Assembly (NCBI RefSeq): GCF_014656355.1
Contig: NZ_BNCG01000013.1
Coordinates: 18,182-58,170, forward strand
Length of the DNA: 39,989 nucleotides
Direction of reading: 5' to 3'
Source of the DNA: Camelimonas fluminis
GTDB taxonomy: Bacteria > Pseudomonadota > Alphaproteobacteria > Rhizobiales > Beijerinckiaceae
Each line of letters begins with the position of its first letter. Within the stretch, counting starts at the first letter, position 1. The notes under the pieces were generated by a model that did no database searches, had not been told where the DNA came from, and saw nothing but the letters and a program-made list of their open reading frames with translations. Positions 35,508 to 39,989 of this stretch are shown one piece after another. The translations under genes were made by a program, and so were the position numbers.

Positions 35508-35793
35508 GCAAACTCCTCCCCTGTCTGGCGCAGGCGCGATCTTCGGCGCCCTGCCCCTCTGCGATGCGCCCTGTTTTTCGTGACATGTTGCGGGCGGCGG
35601 CATTCTGACATCCGCCGCGACGGGCGCAAGCAAACTGTGCGCAGGGAGCTTATGCACCGGACGCGACAATGTATTTGCACATTCCCTGTCGCAGCCAGCC
35701 CGGAACCTTGTTATCAGCGCCCCTGGCGCGGACCAGGGGAGGCCCAAGGCCATTTCGTAAATCAAAAAAACGCGCCGCCACACGAGGACCCAG
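35508..35793. other. Divergent gap, glyoxalase-fold gene/SBP gene
   Basis: This 286-base gap contains the two promoters. A patch around 35665-35690 (ATGTATTTGCACATT) is AT-richer. No gene was recognised. Confidence 0.4.
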
Positions 35794-37050
35794 GTGACCA
35801 GTTTGACGACCCGCGCGCCCGTTTCGCGCCGCTTCGCCACCATCGCCCTTTCCGGCGTTTTCGCCCTTGCCGCGACGTTTCACGCCCAGGCTGAGAAGAA
35901 ATACGGCCCCGGCGCCTCGGACACCGAGGTGAAAATCGGCAATTTCGTGCCCTACAGCGGCCCCGCTTCGTCGTTCAGCCTTGTCGGCAAGGTGCACGAC
36001 GCCTACGTCCGCATGCTCAATGACAATGGCGGAATCAACGGCCGCAAGATCAGCTTCATTTCCTACGACGACCATTACAGCCCGCCGAAGGCGGTCGAGC
36101 AGACCCGCAAGCTGCTTGAAAAGGATGAGGTGCTGTTCCTGTGGCAGACGCTCGGCACGGCTTCGAACACCGCCGTCCTGAAGTATGTCAATGCAAAGAA
36201 GGTTCCGCACCTGATGCTGTCGTCGGGCGGCACCAAGTTCGGCGATGACCCCAAAACCTACCCGTGGACCATCCCGTTCAATCCTGCCTTCGCCACCGAG
36301 GGCCGGATCTACGCCAATCTGATCAAGGAAAAATACCCGAACGCCAAAATCGCCGTGCTGGTGCAGAACGACGAATACGGCAAGGACATTTACAAGGGCT
36401 TCCGGGAAGGTCTGGGCGACAAGGTCTCGATGATCGTCGCCGAGGCGCCCTACGATCTGTCGGACGCCACCGTCGACTCGCAGATGGTCAAGCTCAAGGC
36501 TTCGGGGGCCGACCTCTTCGTCAACCTGTCGACGCCGAAGTTCGCCGCCCAGGCCATCCGCAAGCTGGGTGAGCTGAACTGGAAGCCGGTCCACATCCTC
36601 AACAATGTGGCCTCCACCAAGAAGACCGTGCTGGTTCCCGCCGGGCTGGACAACGCCCAGGGCGCCATCACCGCCAACTACATCATGGATGCGTCCGACC
36701 CGAAGTGGCGGGATGAGGCCGGCATGAAGAAGTTCAAGGCGTTCATGGAGAAATATCTCCCTGATCTCGACCGCGACAGCACCCTGCCGATTTACGCCTA
36801 CGCCGCAGCCCAGACGCTGGAGCATGTGTTGCGCGAGGCCGGCGACGACCTGAGCCGCGAGAACGTCATGAAGGTCGCCAGCAACCTGAAGGACTTCCGC
36901 CCGGAGGTGCTGCTCCCAGGCGTCGTCATGAACACCTCGCCGACCGACCATCTGCCGATCGAGGACATGCAGGTCATGGTGTTCCGGGGCGACGGCTGGC
37001 AGCCAGAAGGCCCGCTGCTCTCGGCCAACGCGTCGAAGAAGACGCAGTAA
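35794..37050 (+). CDS. Branched-chain amino acid-type ABC substrate-binding protein (LivJ-like)
   Basis: A 418-residue periplasmic-binding protein type I. It starts at a GTG (35794) after ACGAGGACCCAG. The signal peptide (FATIALSGVFALAATFHAQA) cleaves near residue 33, before EKKYGPGASDTEVKIGNFVP. FVPYSGPASSFSLVG, MLNDNGGINGRKISFISYDD and PPKAVEQTRKLLEKDEVLFL are family hallmarks. It resembles the protein at 27789-29006 throughout, and the two seem to be paralogues. No permease or ATPase is present. A strong terminator lies about 150 bases downstream. Its ligand is unknown; relatives bind amino acids, amides, urea or aromatic acids. Confidence 0.93.
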   Translation: MTSLTTRAPVSRRFATIALSGVFALAATFHAQAEKKYGPGASDTEVKIGNFVPYSGPASSFSLVGKVHDAYVRMLNDNGGINGRKISFISYDDHYSPPKAVEQTRKLLEKDEVLFLWQTLGTASNTAVLKYVNAKKVPHLMLSSGGTKFGDDPKTYPWTIPFNPAFATEGRIYANLIKEKYPNAKIAVLVQNDEYGKDIYKGFREGLGDKVSMIVAEAPYDLSDATVDSQMVKLKASGADLFVNLSTPKFAAQAIRKLGELNWKPVHILNNVASTKKTVLVPAGLDNAQGAITANYIMDASDPKWRDEAGMKKFKAFMEKYLPDLDRDSTLPIYAYAAAQTLEHVLREAGDDLSRENVMKVASNLKDFRPEVLLPGVVMNTSPTDHLPIEDMQVMVFRGDGWQPEGPLLSANASKKTQ

Positions 37051-37198
37051 GGCAAAGCGGCCCAAAAACGTCCGGACACGAAACGTCCGGGCGCGGGACG
37101 TTCCAGGGGCTGTGCAAAAGGGCGTCTGGCGGCAAGGCTGGACGCCCCTGCTCTGAATGCGGACAAATGCCGCCATCCCGGGCCGCGCCATAACAGAC

Positions 37199-37234
37199 AG
37201 CGGGCGCTCCAGTTGATGGAGCGCCCGCTTTTTT
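37199..37234 (+). terminator. Strong rho-independent terminator after SBP gene
   Basis: A perfect 13-base stem (AGCGGGCGCTCCA with its complement) closes a GTTGA loop, followed by six T (37229-37234). It ends the SBP transcript before the convergent SDR gene. Confidence 0.9.
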
Positions 37235-37275
37235 GGAACGGCAACCGCCCGGCGGCGGACCGTAACCAGGTCGCG

Positions 37276-38052
37276 TCACACGGCGTTCAGACCGCCGTCG
37301 ACGCTATAGACGCTGCCGTTGCAGAAGGCGGCGCCGTCAGAGGCAAGGAAGGCGACCAGCTCGGCCACCTCTTCGGGCGTTCCATAACGACCGGAGGGGA
37401 TCGCCCGCGCCGTCCGTTCATGCGCGGCGGCGGCGTCCGAAGCCTGACCGGCGTTGATCGACGCCATCATCCGGCTTTCGATGGGGCCCGGATTGACGCT
37501 GTTGACGCGCACGCCCCTGCGACCGGATTCGGCCGCCGCCGAGCGGGTCAGGCCGATCACCGCGTGCTTGGAGGTGGTGTAAGCTGACAGGCCGGGCGAG
37601 CCGGTGAGGCCGGCGACGCTCGAGGTGTTGATGACGCTGCCGGCCCCCTGCCCGTACATCACCGGCAGGACGTATTTCAGGCCAAGGAAAACACCCAGCA
37701 CATTGACGTCGATCACCTTGCTGAACTCGGCGAGCGACAGCGCCTCGACCGGCTTCACCGGCCCCTCGACGCCGGCATTGTTGAAGAAAACGTCGATGCG
37801 GCCAAACTCACCCACCGTCGCCGCGACCATGGCCGCCACCGCCGCCTCGTCGGTCACGTCGGCCGTCGCCGTGAACAGGCGCGCGCCAGCCGGCAACAGA
37901 TCGGCATAGCCGCTGAAATCCGTTCCGGGAATGTCGACGGCGGCGATCGCCGCGCCGCGGCTGGCGAAAACCGCCGCTGTCGCCCGGCCAATCGCGCCAT
38001 TGGCGCCGGTGATCAGCGCGACTTTCTGGTCGAGACGGGATTTGTCCTGCAT
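37276..38052 (-). CDS. Short-chain dehydrogenase/reductase
   Basis: A 258-residue classical SDR. The cofactor motif TGANGAIG is near residues 15-22 (VALITGANGAIGRATAAVFA), NNAGVEGPVK follows, and the active site is S(143)xxxxxx with YTTSKHA near residue 157 (serine in INTSSVAGL, then Tyr and Lys). PGPIESRMM and the C-terminal FLASDGAAFCNGSVYSVDGG are standard. The ATG at 38052 has GCGGAGAACACC upstream. The acidic D in AAVDIP after the second strand favours NAD. The substrate is unknown. Confidence 0.92.
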   Translation of the reverse strand: MQDKSRLDQKVALITGANGAIGRATAAVFASRGAAIAAVDIPGTDFSGYADLLPAGARLFTATADVTDEAAVAAMVAATVGEFGRIDVFFNNAGVEGPVKPVEALSLAEFSKVIDVNVLGVFLGLKYVLPVMYGQGAGSVINTSSVAGLTGSPGLSAYTTSKHAVIGLTRSAAAESGRRGVRVNSVNPGPIESRMMASINAGQASDAAAAHERTARAIPSGRYGTPEEVAELVAFLASDGAAFCNGSVYSVDGGLNAV

Positions 38053-38118
38053 ATGGTGTTCTCCGCAAATTCCCCGAGGCGCAATGGGGCGGTTTTCGGT
38101 CAATATGGATCGGCAACC

Positions 38119-38189
38119 GCGCCAGCTTTTCCCTGTTTGAGCGAACGCTCGCCGATCAGACGATTCCGACGGATCAAAAACGCGCCAGG
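38119..38189 (-). repeat. Dispersed intergenic repeat, copy 3
   Basis: On the minus strand it reads GACCTGGCGCG, then TTTTGATCCGTCGGAATC, GTCTGATCGG and ends CAGGGAAAAGCTGG. It matches the first module of copies 1 and 2, with several substitutions. Confidence 0.6.
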
Positions 38190-38567
38190 TCAGGGTTTGC
38201 CGCTGCGCGCCAGGCGTTCGGCTTCAAGTTCATCTGCGACTGATACGCCCGTATTGGGAATGACCTGCACCGCGCGATCGTCCCACAATTCGCGCATCCA
38301 CAGATCCTTGATGCAGGTCACCTCCAGGCGCGGCAGATCATGCCGTTCCAGCCATGCGTGAATGTGCGCGATGATTTCGCCGCGTAGCGGCTCATCGACC
38401 GAAGCGCGGGCCGTGAAGATCTTCACCAGGCGGTCTTCCGCCAGCCAGCGCCGCACCCGTTCAACCATCGGCCCGACCGGTTCGCCGATATGTTCGACGC
38501 CCCGCCACTCATCGAAGTGCGCCAAGGTCCCATCCAGGTCAACGCCAATCCACTGCCTTCTGCGCAT
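38190..38567 (-). CDS. Small HAD-like phosphatase-fold protein
   Basis: A 125-residue protein. The nucleophile motif VDLDGTLAHFD is at residues 9-19, the second motif (S/T) is in KIFTARASVD around 50-59, and the acidic motif is in WDDRAVQVIPNTGV near the C-terminus. It is too short for a full cap domain. Proteins of this kind occur in bacteria and phages, and some are polynucleotide 3'-phosphatase-like or nucleotide phosphatases. The ATG at 38567 has a better ribosome-binding site than that at 38576; a longer frame to 38600 exists. It lies between repeat copies and has no clear operon partner. Confidence 0.78.
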   Translation of the reverse strand: MRRRQWIGVDLDGTLAHFDEWRGVEHIGEPVGPMVERVRRWLAEDRLVKIFTARASVDEPLRGEIIAHIHAWLERHDLPRLEVTCIKDLWMRELWDDRAVQVIPNTGVSVADELEAERLARSGKP

Positions 38568-38953
38568 CCAACCCATCCTGTCGTTTTGTGTATGGAACAA
38601 CCGTTTGCCGCCAGGCGCAATATGGGCGGCGGACCGGCGCCCAGGCCTGTCATGAGGGCGGCCATCAAATCAGCTATCAGGCCAGTTATTTCCGGAGACG
38701 CCCTTGTGAAGAATGCCCGCCCAACCGATGTTGTGGGCGCTCATTCCGTCACTGGCCAGGCAATAGCCGGCATGGCGGACGAGCTGGAGCGCTTTCCGGC
38801 GTCGCGGAACAAACGCCGCGCCGCAAAGGCGTTGCGACGCAAAACGACAGAGAAAATTCCCGATCCCGGTCGATCGCATTTCTCGCCAGCCCACGCCGGG
38901 TTCACGACCAGGCCCATGCCGCTGACCGGTGACGGCGCCTGCAGGAGAACGTC
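38568..38953. other. Gap before the luciferase-like gene
   Basis: No gene is convincing. It includes a partial match to the repeat family near 38784-38822 (GAGCGCTTTCCGGCGTCGCG) and the GGAG ribosome-binding site of the next gene. Confidence 0.4.
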
Positions 38954-39934
38954 TTGTCCTTGCCCCCCCTGTCCGTTCTGGATCTTGCCTTCATTCCTGA
39001 AGGGTCGACAGCCGCTGACGCGCTGCGCAACACGGTTTCACTGGCGCAACATACGGAAGCATGGGGCTACAGGCGCTTCTGGCTGGCCGAGCACCACAAC
39101 ATGGCTGGCATCGCCAGCGCGGCCACGTCCGTGGTGATCGGCCATGTGGCGGCGCACACACAAACGATTCGCGTCGGCGCGGGCGGCGTCATGCTGCCCA
39201 ACCATTCGCCGATGGTGATCGCCGAACAGTTCGGCACGCTTGAGACACTGTTCCCCGGGCGCGTCGATCTTGGGCTGGGGCGCGCGCCAGGCACGGACCA
39301 GCGCACCCTGCGGGCCTTGCGTCGCGACGCCAACAGCGCCGACCAGTTTCCCCAGGACGTTCTGGAGCTGCAGGCGCTTCTGGGGCCGTTGCAGGAAAAC
39401 CAGGTCATCCAGGCCGTGCCAGGCACGGACACCAACGTGCCCCTGTGGATTTTGGGCTCCAGCCTGTATGGCGCGCAACTGGCGGCCGTACTTGGCCTGC
39501 CCTACGCCTTTGCCTCGCATTTCGCCCCGGCGGCGCTGGAAGAAGCAGTCGCGGTTTACCGGGAGCGCTTCAAGCCTTCGGCGCAGCTCGATCGCCCGCA
39601 CGTCATGGTCGGCGTCAATGTCGTCGCCGCCGATACGGACGCGGAAGCTGTCCGCCTGTTCACCTCGCCGCAGCAGCAGTTCGTCAACCTGATCCGGAAC
39701 GCGCGCGGCAAGCTGCGGCCGCCCATCGACGACATCGAAAGCTACTGGCAGCCGCATGAAAAGGCGCATGTGATGGCGATGCTGTCATGCGCGGCGGTCG
39801 GCTCCGCCGCTACGGTGCGCCAGCAACTGGAGACCATCGCGCATCGCACGAAGGCCGATGAACTGATTGTGGCGGCGGCGATTTATGACCCCGCCGCGCG
39901 CCTGCGCTCCTACGAGATCGCCGCCAGCCTGTAG
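38954..39934 (+). CDS. LLM-class flavin-dependent oxidoreductase (YhbW-like)
   Basis: A 326-residue luciferase-like monooxygenase fold. The TTG start at 38954 has GGAG eight bases upstream and begins [60 protein letters not shown] and [20 protein letters not shown] are hallmarks of the YhbW/MsnO8 subgroup. Such enzymes use reduced flavin, but the substrate is unknown. A terminator follows at the window's end. It stands alone on its strand. Confidence 0.92.
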   Translation: MSLPPLSVLDLAFIPEGSTAADALRNTVSLAQHTEAWGYRRFWLAEHHNMAGIASAATSVVIGHVAAHTQTIRVGAGGVMLPNHSPMVIAEQFGTLETLFPGRVDLGLGRAPGTDQRTLRALRRDANSADQFPQDVLELQALLGPLQENQVIQAVPGTDTNVPLWILGSSLYGAQLAAVLGLPYAFASHFAPAALEEAVAVYRERFKPSAQLDRPHVMVGVNVVAADTDAEAVRLFTSPQQQFVNLIRNARGKLRPPIDDIESYWQPHEKAHVMAMLSCAAVGSAATVRQQLETIAHRTKADELIVAAAIYDPAARLRSYEIAASL

Positions 39935-39957
39935 CGGCAGGTCGGCCGCGGCAAAAA

Positions 39958-39989
39958 AAGCCGCCCTGGATGATGATCCAGGGCGGCTT
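39958..39989 (+). terminator. Rho-independent terminator (stem)
   Basis: A perfect 13-base stem, AAGCCGCCCTGGA pairing with TCCAGGGCGGCTT, closes a TGATGA loop. An A-run precedes it (39953-39959), so on the minus strand it also ends in a T-run. The window ends here, so plus-strand T residues are not visible. Confidence 0.8.

Noticed and set aside
35650-37191. 513-codon minus-strand frame over the second SBP gene
   Set aside because: Antisense shadow; the plus strand has signal peptide and LivJ motifs.

Overview
This is high-GC DNA that looks like an alphaproteobacterial chromosome, most likely Hyphomicrobiales/Rhizobiales. The reasons are the protein sequences, the dense GC-rich coding, copies of interspersed repeats that resemble those of this order, a candidate Irr-type iron control element, and the 'MAGPVPAIH' palindrome common in alphaproteobacteria. 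The species is not identifiable from the sequence alone.

Layout. 1-1853: the end of a type I-C-like CRISPR array, with 28 repeats and 27 complete spacers; it probably continues left of the window. Repeat orientation implies leftward transcription, so the leader end faces right, but no cas gene lies on that side. 1854-2849: leader flank and a frameshifted IS481-type transposase relic. 2850-6266: a TetR regulator and an acyl-CoA synthetase, convergent with an APH-like kinase. 6593-8329: PoxB-type pyruvate oxidase. 8501-13971: a metal-efflux group on the minus strand (His-rich protein, CzcB, CzcA) without an outer-membrane factor. 14217-16016: DipZ-like CcdA-thioredoxin fusion. 16095-19506: a secreted AprI/SH3-like protein, an isochorismatase-family hydrolase, a FAD oxidoreductase and an AhpD-like protein. 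19694-24010: a complete ferric-iron ABC transporter (ATPase, binding protein, fused permease), with a candidate ICE box before the binding-protein gene.

24017-27333: TrhO and YffB overlap by four bases on the minus strand; divergent from them are an LhgO-like oxidase and a YegP-type DUF1508 protein. 27789-29006: a branched-chain-type binding protein. 29175-34028: the sulfonate operon, transcribed right to left as small orf-ssuE-ssuA-ssuD-ssuC-ssuB. 34629-37050: a PaaI-like thioesterase, a glyoxalase-fold protein and a second branched-chain-type binding protein. 37276-39934: an SDR, a HAD-like protein and a luciferase-like monooxygenase.

How genes work together. The ssu operon imports alkanesulfonates (SsuABC) and desulfonates them with reduced FMN (SsuE supplies FMNH2 to SsuD). 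The iron operon imports Fe3+ and is probably under Irr-type control. CzcBA with the His-rich protein probably exports divalent or monovalent metals. The best leads are the leader-side cas-less CRISPR array (one spacer reads as a GapR/DUF2312 fragment), the ICE-like box, the small conserved-looking orf coupled to ssuE, and the dispersed repeat family. I saw no clearly unprecedented multi-gene system.
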